From assembly GCA_009781525.1 (NCBI GenBank), contig WQXZ01000062.1, positions 1-9,215 on the forward strand: 9,215 nt of DNA. The letters are read 5' to 3'. Below the pieces are notes generated by a model, which ran no database searches, was not told the DNA's origin, and worked only from the letters and a program-made list of their open reading frames with translations. Origin of the DNA: Coriobacteriia bacterium. GTDB taxonomy: Bacteria; Actinomycetota; Coriobacteriia; Coriobacteriales; UBA8131. A program made the position numbers and the translations under genes. This document shows positions 1 through 5,432 of this stretch, piece after piece; within the stretch, counting starts at the first letter, position 1; the number at the start of each line of letters is the position of its first letter.

Positions 1-141
1 AGCTTACTGTCATTGACAGTACCTGGGCTGATATTAGGGTTATTAGAAGGAGTTTTTTGGTTGTGAGTAATAACTTGCGAGTCGACTCGCTTACTCTACA
101 GAGAGAGAGAGAGAGAGAGAGAGCAAATTCCGATCGAACAT
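1..141 (-). CDS. 5' part of a possible phase-variable secreted or membrane protein gene, out of frame as sequenced
   Basis: Seen: on the minus strand AGGAG (148-152) lies 6 nt before an ATG at 139-141. The first codons read MFDRNL, then a CT dinucleotide tract encodes alternating Leu-Ser. In the present repeat number the frame runs into TAA at 91-93, giving only MFDRNLLSLSLSLSVE. Loss of one 2-bp unit, or gain of two, would join the start to a frame that is open for 33 codons to the window edge. That frame reads CRVSESTR and then KLLLTTKKLLLITLISA. Inference: the basic-then-hydrophobic stretch looks like a signal peptide or membrane anchor, so this would be the start of a surface, secreted or membrane protein switched by slippage. 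Gain of one unit gives an immediate TAG, so one frame of three is ON. The body of the gene lies outside the window and its function is unknown. The alternative is a decayed or non-coding leader. Confidence 0.45.
65..96. repeat. Inverted repeat with 14-bp perfect palindrome
   Basis: GCGAGTCGACTCGC at 77-90 is a perfect palindrome. GAGTAA at 65-70 and TTACTC at 91-96 extend it as outer arms with a 6-nt asymmetry. It sits just inside the open frame downstream of the GA tract, so it could form a hairpin in the early mRNA of the leftward gene or be a protein-binding site. There is no following T-run in either direction, so it is not a simple terminator. Confidence 0.5.
101..123. repeat. GA/CT dinucleotide microsatellite, (GA)11G
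   Basis: An uninterrupted 23-nt GA tract. Perfect dinucleotide arrays of this length are uncommon in bacterial chromosomes and are prone to replication slippage in 2-bp steps, each of which changes the reading frame. It starts about six codons after the minus-strand ATG at 141. Copy number could also be a sequencing or assembly error and may be mixed in the population. Confidence 0.95.
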
Positions 142-148
142 ATGTTTC
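135..148. promoter_or_regulatory. LexA (SOS) box-like operator over RBS and start codon
   Basis: CGAACATATGTTTC matches every position of the Gram-positive (Bacillus-type) LexA consensus CGAACRNRYGTTYC. The left half, with the preceding T, also fits the actinobacterial TCGAAC-N4-GTTCGA form, while the right half does not fully. It covers the region between the AGGAG and the third codon of the minus-strand reading frame starting at 141, about 20-35 nt downstream of the best visible -10. A repressor here would block early transcription. That LexA binds it is inference. Confidence 0.45.
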
Positions 149-174
149 TCCTAAATGGTTACTGTAGCCTGTTC

Positions 175-180
175 CTTATA
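175..180 (-). promoter_or_regulatory. Candidate -10 element for the gene starting at 141
   Basis: Minus strand TATAAG, 5 of 6 to TATAAT, would start transcription near 168 and leave a leader of about 27 nt before the ATG at 141. The -35 is poor: CTGACT at 19 nt spacing is the closest, so the promoter is weak, activated or absent. The call rests mainly on position. Confidence 0.25.
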
Positions 181-301
181 AAGCCTGGTAAAACACGAAA
201 GTCAGACACCTTAATGGGTGGTCAGATGTCATCTACCTGTAAAGCACACGTAAACAGTAACACAAAGACCGGTACCCAAGTCAAGTGATCGGTGGTTTTT
301 T

Positions 302-368
302 CCAGGAAATCGGGCATAATCGCTGGACGGTTAAGCAATCCGCAGCAGGTCAGGCCAGCGGTTCCTGG
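302..368. repeat. Nested inverted repeat downstream of the MFS gene
   Basis: CCAGGAA (302-308) is complementary to TTCCTGG (362-368), and CGCTGG (321-326) to CCAGCG (355-360). One arm carries a 12-nt bulge, the other a single base, and a 28-nt loop closes it. On the minus strand it lies just after the MFS stop but is followed by A rather than T, so it is not a standard Rho-independent terminator. It could protect the 3' end of the mRNA or be part of an unrecognised RNA. Confidence 0.4.
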
Positions 369-383
369 TGCATCATGTAGATC

Positions 384-392
384 TTATCCACA
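384..392 (+). promoter_or_regulatory. Consensus DnaA box
   Basis: TTATCCACA is an exact match to the bacterial DnaA box. It lies 4 nt beyond the MFS stop codon. A single box has no certain role; isolated boxes may titrate DnaA or occur by chance. A second exact box and one near-match occur at 6191-6281. Confidence 0.4.
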
Positions 393-395
393 TGG

Positions 396-1844
396 TTAGA
401 ACTCGGTGTTTCGGGTGATTCTTACTACGTTTATCAGATTGACGGCGGCGAAAACCGATGTTGCAAAGAAGACCGAATGGTATCCGTATGGACCGCTGAT
501 TGCGGCGCCGACAATCGGGCCGAAGACCATTCCCATAGATTGGCAGCTTTGGTTGTAGGCGAAAATGCGACTGATTGACTCTTTGGGTGAGTTTCGGGTC
601 AGGAGCGTTTGGGTGCTCGGGCGAAGTGATGCGTCTGTCACGCCTAGCAGCATGCGCAGGATTATCAACTGCCATACTGCACCGACGTAAGCCATCGGAA
701 TAAATACCACTGAGGATAAAAGCAGTCCGAACATCAACACTTTATGGGTGCCGATTCTATCACCGAGCGCACCGAGTATCGGAGCTGCGATGATGGCTGT
801 CAAGGCCGGCGCTGAAAAGGCCAGACCGCTCCACATTTCGACATTTGAGCTGGTGCCAACTATTTCACGGACATAGAGCGACATAATCGGATTGATAGAA
901 GACTGGGTCAGCATCAGGATGGTTGAGGTGATGAAGACGCCGACGACAACCTTGGGTTTTTCAATGGTTTGAAATACTTCACGCATCTTTTGCTGCTCAC
1001 CCTTTGGCACTGGCGTGAAGTCTTCTTTAACCATGAACAGGGTCAGTAAGAAGACGATGACCAGGATACTGCCAGTGACCAGGAACGACTTCGAGTAGCC
1101 GAAGATGGTCACGACTGTGCTGCCGAACAGGGGCCCGATCAGCTGCCCGCTGACGCTGGATGTGCTTAAGGTTCCCAGTACTTTTCCTGACTCTTCGCGT
1201 GGAACCTGCACCGCCATCAGCGCTACAGCATTGCCGATATAGCCTGAGAACACCCCATAGACCAGCCTCAGCACCAGTAGCATCTGTACGCTGGTGACAA
1301 AGGAGGTTGCGATCATGATTACCGACATTCCGACTGCTGACCTGAGTAGCATCAACTTGCGGCCAGTGCGGTCAGCCAGGCGACCCCAGAAGGGTGCGGT
1401 GAGAGCCGATGTCAGGAAGGTGCCAGACATGATCATGCCAGACCAAAACGACAGCTGCTCGCGTGTGAAGTCACCCAGAGTGTCGATGAACAGAGGCATG
1501 AATGGCTGAACGATTGAGAGTCCGACTCCAGATATAAAGCATCCGAACCAGAGCACTACCAGGTTACGCTTGTAGAGAGGGGTTGCTGCGGGGGTAGCGA
1601 CTGGTGCGGCTGGGAGCTCCGCGGTTGTCGCTGCATCGACAGCGGCGGTGTCGGCGGGGGTGTCGGCTGCAGCTGCATCAGCTGGTGCGGATACGTTGTT
1701 GTTTATCGGTGAAAGTATCTGTTCTTTACTTCGCTCGGTATCAGATAGATCAGTTGCTTCGACATCAGCTGGTTTTTGGCTGCTTGTATCCGAGTTTTTC
1801 TCAATCTGACACGCGTCACCTGACAGGTTGCCTGTAGGAACCAT
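396..1844 (-). CDS. MFS multidrug efflux transporter, PmrA/MdtG-like
   Basis: A 482-residue proton-driven exporter of the drug:H+ antiporter group, acting in the cytoplasmic membrane. Twelve hydrophobic segments span roughly residues 93-475. Motif A is GRLADRTGRK (154-163), with a second-half counterpart GALGDRIGTHK (358-368). The antiporter motif C region is around 224-241 (GQLIGPLFG). The VFFATSVFAAVNL end and FAYNQSCQSMG segment resemble pneumococcal PmrA and E. coli MdtG, known for fluoroquinolone and fosfomycin phenotypes; substrates here cannot be read off. The start ATG at 1842-1844 has AGGAAGG 6 nt upstream, so it is well supported. Odd: about 90 residues before the first helix are low-complexity Ala/Pro/Thr/Asp, absent from typical ~400-residue members. 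It is monocistronic as far as visible; a possible -10 TACAAT lies at 1879-1884 on the minus strand without a good -35. Confidence 0.9.
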   Translation of the reverse strand: MVPTGNLSGDACQIEKNSDTSSQKPADVEATDLSDTERSKEQILSPINNNVSAPADAAAADTPADTAAVDAATTAELPAAPVATPAATPLYKRNLVVLWFGCFISGVGLSIVQPFMPLFIDTLGDFTREQLSFWSGMIMSGTFLTSALTAPFWGRLADRTGRKLMLLRSAVGMSVIMIATSFVTSVQMLLVLRLVYGVFSGYIGNAVALMAVQVPREESGKVLGTLSTSSVSGQLIGPLFGSTVVTIFGYSKSFLVTGSILVIVFLLTLFMVKEDFTPVPKGEQQKMREVFQTIEKPKVVVGVFITSTILMLTQSSINPIMSLYVREIVGTSSNVEMWSGLAFSAPALTAIIAAPILGALGDRIGTHKVLMFGLLLSSVVFIPMAYVGAVWQLIILRMLLGVTDASLRPSTQTLLTRNSPKESISRIFAYNQSCQSMGMVFGPIVGAAISGPYGYHSVFFATSVFAAVNLINVVRITRNTEF

Positions 1845-1905
1845 GTAAAACCTTCCTGGTTGTGTATTGAATCAACCCATTGTACTCCTAATGGTTTAGA
1901 TATGT

Positions 1906-1934
1906 TTGACAATTATTCACACTGCATGTAGATC
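1906..1934 (+). promoter_or_regulatory. Candidate distal promoter for acpP
   Basis: A perfect -35 TTGACA (1906-1911) is followed after 17 nt by TAGATC (1929-1934), a weak -10 with 3 of 6 matches. It would give a leader of about 140 nt. The divergent MFS gene starts 62 nt to the left, so this 235-nt gap (1845-2079) serves both genes. Confidence 0.35.
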
Positions 1935-2007
1935 CCGAAAAAGTTCGTGGCACAAAAGCAGACTTTCCTGGCTCTTTTCGGCAACTTTAAGTAATTTACC
2001 GGCTATC

Positions 2008-2016
2008 TGCTATCAT
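2008..2016 (+). promoter_or_regulatory. Candidate proximal extended -10 promoter for acpP
   Basis: TGC followed by TATCAT (2011-2016) forms an extended -10. The -35 is poor (TTAAGT at 18 nt). Initiation near 2023 would leave a ~57-nt leader that holds the whole 2036-2071 structure. Confidence 0.4.
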
Positions 2017-2035
2017 TGGGTAAGTGTTCTTGGAC

Positions 2036-2076
2036 AAGTGGCTCTCTCTGAATGCCACTTTGACAGAGAGAAGGAG
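2036..2076 (+). promoter_or_regulatory. acpP leader with two interleaved hairpins covering the RBS
   Basis: Stem A pairs AAGTGGC (2036-2042) with GCCACTT (2054-2060). Stem B pairs TCTCTCTG (2043-2050) with CAGAGAGA (2064-2071) and would occupy the start of the Shine-Dalgarno stretch AGAGAAGGAG (2067-2076). The 5' half of stem B lies in the loop of stem A, so the two are either alternatives or an H-type pseudoknot. Pairing is seen; a role in controlling ACP translation is inference. Confidence 0.45.
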
Positions 2077-2079
2077 ACC

Positions 2080-2322
2080 ATGGCAGGAAGCTTTGATACC
2101 ATTCAGCAAAAGCTGGCTGAGCAGATGGAAATCGACATCGATACCATTTCAGCGGATACCCATATATTCGATGACTTGGATGCAGACTCACTTGATGCTG
2201 TAGAGTTGATAATCGCTCTCGAAGAGGAATTCGGAATCACTATCGAAGCTGATGATGCCGAACAGCTGCAGACAGTCGGCGATGTGGCTGAGCTGGTTGA
2301 CCGACTACTGGTTGCTAGCTAA
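2080..2322 (+). CDS. acpP: Acyl carrier protein
   Basis: An 80-residue acidic protein that carries growing acyl chains as 4'-phosphopantetheine thioesters for type II fatty acid synthesis in the cytosol. The attachment site is Ser37 in DADSLDAVEL, matching the family's DSLD-VEL signature. The rest follows the four-helix ACP pattern, with EEEFGITI (helix II) and a C-terminal VGDVAELVDRLL helix. Length is typical. The ATG at 2080 directly follows AAGGAG (2071-2076) with 3 nt spacing and begins at the usual ACP N-terminus; an upstream in-frame ATG at 1906 adds no ACP-like sequence. It stands alone, not beside plsX, rnc or fab genes as in many bacteria, and its TAA overlaps the uvrB stop. Whether it is the housekeeping copy or a specialised ACP cannot be told, but the sequence is of the fatty-acid type. 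Confidence 0.93.
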   Translation: MAGSFDTIQQKLAEQMEIDIDTISADTHIFDDLDADSLDAVELIIALEEEFGITIEADDAEQLQTVGDVAELVDRLLVAS

Positions 2323-4490
2323 CGCTTCGTGCTTCGCCTTCGCCTGGCAGGTCCTGGAGCTGAACGACGGGAGCTTCGCTTCAGCGCTTCCAACACGTCC
2401 TTCTGGTCAGTTCCTTCGATTCGAGCTCTAAGCTGAACAACCTGATCGCGTAGGCGAGCTGCGTTCTCGAAATCCATTCCCTGGGCGGCAAGTGCCATCT
2501 CGTCTTCGAGCGAGCTGATAATTCGCATCACTTCATTGCGATCGAGGCCACTGAGTTCATCTGCCAAACTGTCGATACCGGCGGACTCAGACTCTTTTGC
2601 ATCTTCGACATACTGCATAATGTCGTTGATTGCCTTGCGAATGGTCTGCGGCTCTATTCCGTTTTCTGTATTAAACGCCATCTGCAACTCGCGTCGGCGT
2701 TGGGTCTCTTCGATGGCAGCGCGCATTGATCCGGTAACGACATCGGCATACATGATCACCTGCCCAGAAACATTGCGGGCAGCACGGCCAATGGTTTGAA
2801 TCAGCGAGCGATGATTGCGCAGGAAACCCTCTTTGTCAGCATCAAGAATCGCCACCAGTGAGACCTCTGGCAGGTCAAGTCCTTCGCGTAGCAGGTTGAT
2901 TCCCACCAGCACGTCAAACACTCCTTTGCGCAGATCGCGCAGAATCTCGACCCGCTCCAGTGTACCGATGTCGGAGTGCATGTAACGGGCATTGATGCCC
3001 TGATCAAGCAGGTAGTCGGACAGATCCTCTGCCATCTTCTTGGTCAGAGTGGTTATCAGTACGCGTTCGTTCCGCTCGGTACGCAGGCGCGACTCCTCGA
3101 TAATGTCATCAACCTGACCACGCGTCGGCTTGACCACCACCTCGGGGTCAAGCAAGCCGGTCGGCCGGATAATCTGCTCAACCAGCGCCTCGGTAACCCT
3201 GCCCTCGTAGTCTCCAGGAGTCGCCGACACGTAGACGAACTGCGGCACCCGCTGCTCAAACTCATCAAACCGTAGTGGTCTGTTATCCAGCGTGCTGGGC
3301 AGCCGAAAACCATGCTCAACCAGCGTCATCTTGCGCGAGCGATCACCTTCGTGCATGCCCCGAATCTGCGGCACCGTCACATGGCTCTCGTCAACAATGC
3401 ACATGAAATCATGCGGAAAATAGTCAATCAACGTGAACGGTGGCTCCCCCGCTTCACGATCGTCAAGATGTCGGGAGTAGTTCTCGATTCCGCTGGTGAA
3501 GCCCATACTCTCAAGCATCTCCAGGTCAAAGGAGGTGCGCATCTCAAGGCGTTGCGCCTCAAGCAGTTTGCCGGCAGCTCGAAACTCCAGCAGCCGATCT
3601 GCCAGCTCGTCGCGGATTGTCTCGATTGCGTGCTCGACCTTCGGACGCTCGGTCACATAGTGCGACGCCGGCCAGATCGGCATCGAATCGAATAACTGGA
3701 GTACTTCTCCAGTTAGTACGCTGACCTCGGCGATACGCTCGATTTCGTCTCCGAACAGCTCAACTCGAAGCGGATGGTCAGCATAAGGTGGAAAAATGTC
3801 TACCGCATCGCCACGCACCCGAAAGGTTCCACGCAGCAGCTCAAAGTCATTGCGGTCGTATTGAATATCAACCAGCGCCCGAATCAACTCGTCGCGATCG
3901 GTCGGTTTACGTCGATCCAGAAACACCGCCATACCTAGATAGTCTGCCGGCTTGCCCAAGCCGTAGATGCAACTGACTGAGGCAACAACTATGACATCGC
4001 GGCGCGACAATAGCGCAGCAGTCGTCGCATGACGCAGCTTCTCGACCTCCTCATTAATCGACGCGTCCTTCTCGATAAAGGTGTCCGAAGCCGGAACATA
4101 GGCTTCCGGCTGATAGTAGTCGTAGTAAGAAACAAAGTAGACAACGGCGTTATTCGGGAAGAACTCTTTGAGCTCCGCTGCAAGCTGCGCGGCAAGTGTC
4201 TTATTTGGTGCCATCACCAGTGTCGGCTTTTGCACCTGTTCGATGACCTTTGCCATCGTGTAGGTTTTCCCTGACCCAGTCACGCCTAAAAGTGTCTGGT
4301 AGCGTATGTTGCGCTTGATTCCGTCTGCTAGGGCTGCGATTGCCTGTGGTTGGTCGCCTGCAGGCTCAAATGGACTGAAGACCTTCAGCTCGGTTTCGCG
4401 TAGAGTAAAGTCACGTGGTAGCATCTCGCTGATCGCCGGACGCGCCAACGGTGCAGTAGAAGTTGGTTGAGCTGCTGCTGTGTCAGCCAC
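2319..4490 (-). CDS. uvrB: Excinuclease ABC subunit B
   Basis: A 723-residue helicase-like damage-recognition subunit of UvrABC nucleotide excision repair. It is loaded on DNA by UvrA and positions UvrC for incision. Seen in order: Walker A GVTGSGKT (69-76), NKTLAAQLAAELKEFFP, the aromatic beta-hairpin SYYDYYQPEAYVP (121-133) that clamps DNA, Walker B DESH (367-370), VSATPG (421-426), INLLREGLDLPE (531-542), motif VI QTIGRAARN (565-573), and a C-terminal UVR helix-hairpin (about 657-691) that binds UvrC/UvrA. All key residues are present. The start is GTG at 4488-4490, 5 nt after the coaE stop, so translation is probably coupled; only a weak AGGA precedes it. An internal ATG at Met23 lacks a better Shine-Dalgarno. 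N-terminal extension (~35 residues) and a basic tail (RRRRSTKR) are additions to the core. No LexA box is visible upstream. Confidence 0.97.
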   Translation of the reverse strand: MADTAAAQPTSTAPLARPAISEMLPRDFTLRETELKVFSPFEPAGDQPQAIAALADGIKRNIRYQTLLGVTGSGKTYTMAKVIEQVQKPTLVMAPNKTLAAQLAAELKEFFPNNAVVYFVSYYDYYQPEAYVPASDTFIEKDASINEEVEKLRHATTAALLSRRDVIVVASVSCIYGLGKPADYLGMAVFLDRRKPTDRDELIRALVDIQYDRNDFELLRGTFRVRGDAVDIFPPYADHPLRVELFGDEIERIAEVSVLTGEVLQLFDSMPIWPASHYVTERPKVEHAIETIRDELADRLLEFRAAGKLLEAQRLEMRTSFDLEMLESMGFTSGIENYSRHLDDREAGEPPFTLIDYFPHDFMCIVDESHVTVPQIRGMHEGDRSRKMTLVEHGFRLPSTLDNRPLRFDEFEQRVPQFVYVSATPGDYEGRVTEALVEQIIRPTGLLDPEVVVKPTRGQVDDIIEESRLRTERNERVLITTLTKKMAEDLSDYLLDQGINARYMHSDIGTLERVEILRDLRKGVFDVLVGINLLREGLDLPEVSLVAILDADKEGFLRNHRSLIQTIGRAARNVSGQVIMYADVVTGSMRAAIEETQRRRELQMAFNTENGIEPQTIRKAINDIMQYVEDAKESESAGIDSLADELSGLDRNEVMRIISSLEDEMALAAQGMDFENAARLRDQVVQLRARIEGTDQKDVLEALKRSSRRSAPGPARRRRSTKR

Positions 4491-4495
4491 GGGTT

Positions 4496-5101
4496 CTATC
4501 CTGCAAACTCGAGCTGGTTATACCACTCGTAAACCATCTGACGCAGGTCGTCTAAGTCACCAGAATTGTCGAAGACCGTGTCGGCGATCTTCTCCCGCTC
4601 CTGGTCACTGACCTGGCGTGCCAGGCGATTCTCTGCATCCTGACGGTCCATCCCGCGCTGCACTGCGCGCTCCAGCCGCGCTTCGGTAGCTGCACTGACA
4701 GCTATCACTTCGTCAGCCAGCGGAATCAACACCGGAGCCTCAACCAGCAGCGGAACCTGCACTACTACCAGTGTGCTCTGTTGGCTCGGGTCTACCTTAC
4801 CAGTAGCGATGTAGGTCTCAAGGCGACTGATGGTTGGAGGCCAGCAGATGTCATTTAATTGCTGGGTTGCCTCCGCCGATGAAAAGGCCCGCTCAGCCAG
4901 CAGTCGGCGGTTGAGTTCTCCGTCTTCGCCGACGATGTCTTGTCCAAAGGCATCTTGAAGCTGCTGTTTTACCTCGTCTGACTCCTGCTCTTCTTTTGCT
5001 ATCTGGTCAAGGTCAAGCAGGATTGCTCCCTTTTCAGCCAGAATATCTGCTACGGTTGATTTGCCTGAAGCTAGTCCACCGGTTAGGAATACTACATACA
5101 T
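4496..5101 (-). CDS. coaE: Dephospho-CoA kinase
   Basis: A 201-residue cytosolic P-loop kinase catalysing the last CoA step, ATP-dependent phosphorylation of the 3'-OH of the dephospho-CoA ribose. Seen: Walker A GGLASGKST (8-16), the Asp pair as DLD (30-32), RRLLAERAF (65-73), VPLLVEAP, and the lid region ending in RLARQVSDQEREKIADTVFDNSG. Length matches the family. Odd: the family's DAD is DLD here, and the LNxxxHP motif reads LNDICWPP with Trp87 in place of the usual His, so a family-conserved residue is missing. The rest is intact and the gene is first in an operon with uvrB, so I expect it to be active. Start ATG 5099-5101 with AGGAG about 6 nt upstream. The 188-nt gap to the divergent tRNA shows no strong leftward promoter; TATCTA without a -35 is the best candidate. 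Confidence 0.93.
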   Translation of the reverse strand: MYVVFLTGGLASGKSTVADILAEKGAILLDLDQIAKEEQESDEVKQQLQDAFGQDIVGEDGELNRRLLAERAFSSAEATQQLNDICWPPTISRLETYIATGKVDPSQQSTLVVVQVPLLVEAPVLIPLADEVIAVSAATEARLERAVQRGMDRQDAENRLARQVSDQEREKIADTVFDNSGDLDDLRQMVYEWYNQLEFAG

Positions 5102-5192
5102 TCAACTCTCCTGTTCGCCTCTCCTTGCCTGCTGCTTGCCTTGCTTAGATAACCTGTGCCTTCTGACGCAGTGCTCGAATTCAACAGCCATC

Positions 5193-5220
5193 TTCACAGC
5201 TCTTGGTGCTATGCTACAAT
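5193..5220 (+). promoter_or_regulatory. Promoter of the tRNA-Leu transcript
   Basis: -35 TTCACA (5193-5198, 5 of 6) lies 16 nt before an extended -10, TGC plus TACAAT (5215-5220, 5 of 6). Transcription would start near 5227, about 63 nt before the mature tRNA, and so needs 5' processing. This is the best-formed promoter outside the znu region. Confidence 0.6.
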
Positions 5221-5239
5221 ACCCAACGGTTTTATGTTG

Positions 5240-5276
5240 AGCGCATTTGCGCTTTTCTTGTATGCGAATATGCGCG
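5240..5276 (+). other. Structured tRNA leader with GCATTTGC-like half-sites
   Basis: AGCGC-ATTT-GCGCT (5240-5253) is a perfect short hairpin followed by TTTC. GCATTTGC (5243-5250) and TGCGAAT (5263-5269) both match half-sites of the zinc-locus operator 2 (7479-7499), but in reversed order and spacing. It may be a processing or attenuation structure in the precursor; operator function is speculative. Confidence 0.3.
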
Positions 5277-5289
5277 TGAATGGTAAGCA

Positions 5290-5373
5290 GCCCGGGTGGC
5301 GGAATGGCAGACGCGGAGGTCTCAAAAACCTTTGTCGAGAGACGTGTGAGTTCGACTCTCACCCCGGGCACCA
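5290..5373 (+). tRNA. tRNA-Leu (anticodon CAA)
   Basis: A complete class II tRNA of 84 nt with CCA encoded (5371-5373). The acceptor stem GCCCGGG (5290-5296) pairs with CCCGGGC (5363-5369), and A73 is the leucine discriminator. Anticodon stem GAGGT/ACCTT encloses the loop CTCAAAA, giving anticodon CAA for UUG codons. A long variable arm with GTC/GAC stem and a T arm GTGAG-TTCGACT-CTCAC complete the fold. It lies divergently from coaE and 59 nt upstream of the lipoprotein gene on the same strand, with no terminator visible between. Confidence 0.97.
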
Positions 5374-5432
5374 ATATTTCATCTTCTAGCAGTTTGGCTG
5401 TTGTAGCCACCACCAGCTCAAGGAGAGCCAAA

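Larger units (their letters stand above)
142..395. other. Intergenic region between MFS gene and leftward 5' gene fragment
   Basis: A 254-nt gap between the MFS stop (396) and the ATG at 141, both genes pointing left. It holds the candidate -10 (175-180), a nested inverted repeat (302-368) and one consensus DnaA box (384-392). I see no tRNA. No frame in it combines a start, a Shine-Dalgarno and appreciable length, and no clear intrinsic terminator for the MFS gene is visible. Confidence 0.6.

Noticed and set aside
1..66. Rightward hydrophobic tail SLLSLTVPGLILGLLEGVFWL ending at TGA
   Set aside because: Too short to judge, and the complementary strand encodes a hydrophobic stretch in the same place, so hydrophobicity in one frame is not independent evidence.
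63..167. Rightward reading frame from GTG 63 with AGAAGGAG upstream, running through the GA tract as Arg-Glu repeats
   Set aside because: It has a good Shine-Dalgarno but is only 34 codons and antisense to the better-supported leftward start at 141, whose open frame continues as a signal-peptide-like segment. Kept as an alternative, not as a feature.
268..301. Possible rightward terminator, ACCG/CGGT stem before a T6 run
   Set aside because: Stem of only 4 bp with an 18-nt loop and no supported gene upstream on that strand.
1605..1690. GC-rich imperfect triplet repetition in the MFS gene
   Set aside because: Explained by the Ala/Pro/Thr-rich coding sequence; no regular unit is preserved.
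1906..2079. N-terminal extension of acpP from an upstream ATG
   Set aside because: The extra 58 residues do not resemble ACP and cover the candidate promoters; the ATG at 2080 has its own Shine-Dalgarno and the family N-terminus.
5102..5289. LexA box in front of coaE-uvrB
   Set aside because: Searched because uvrB is an SOS gene in many bacteria; no CGAAC-N4-GTTYC match is present.
5280..5432. Longer lipoprotein start at ATG 5280
   Set aside because: It would translate through the mature tRNA; the ATG at 5433 follows AAGGAGAG and begins a proper signal peptide.
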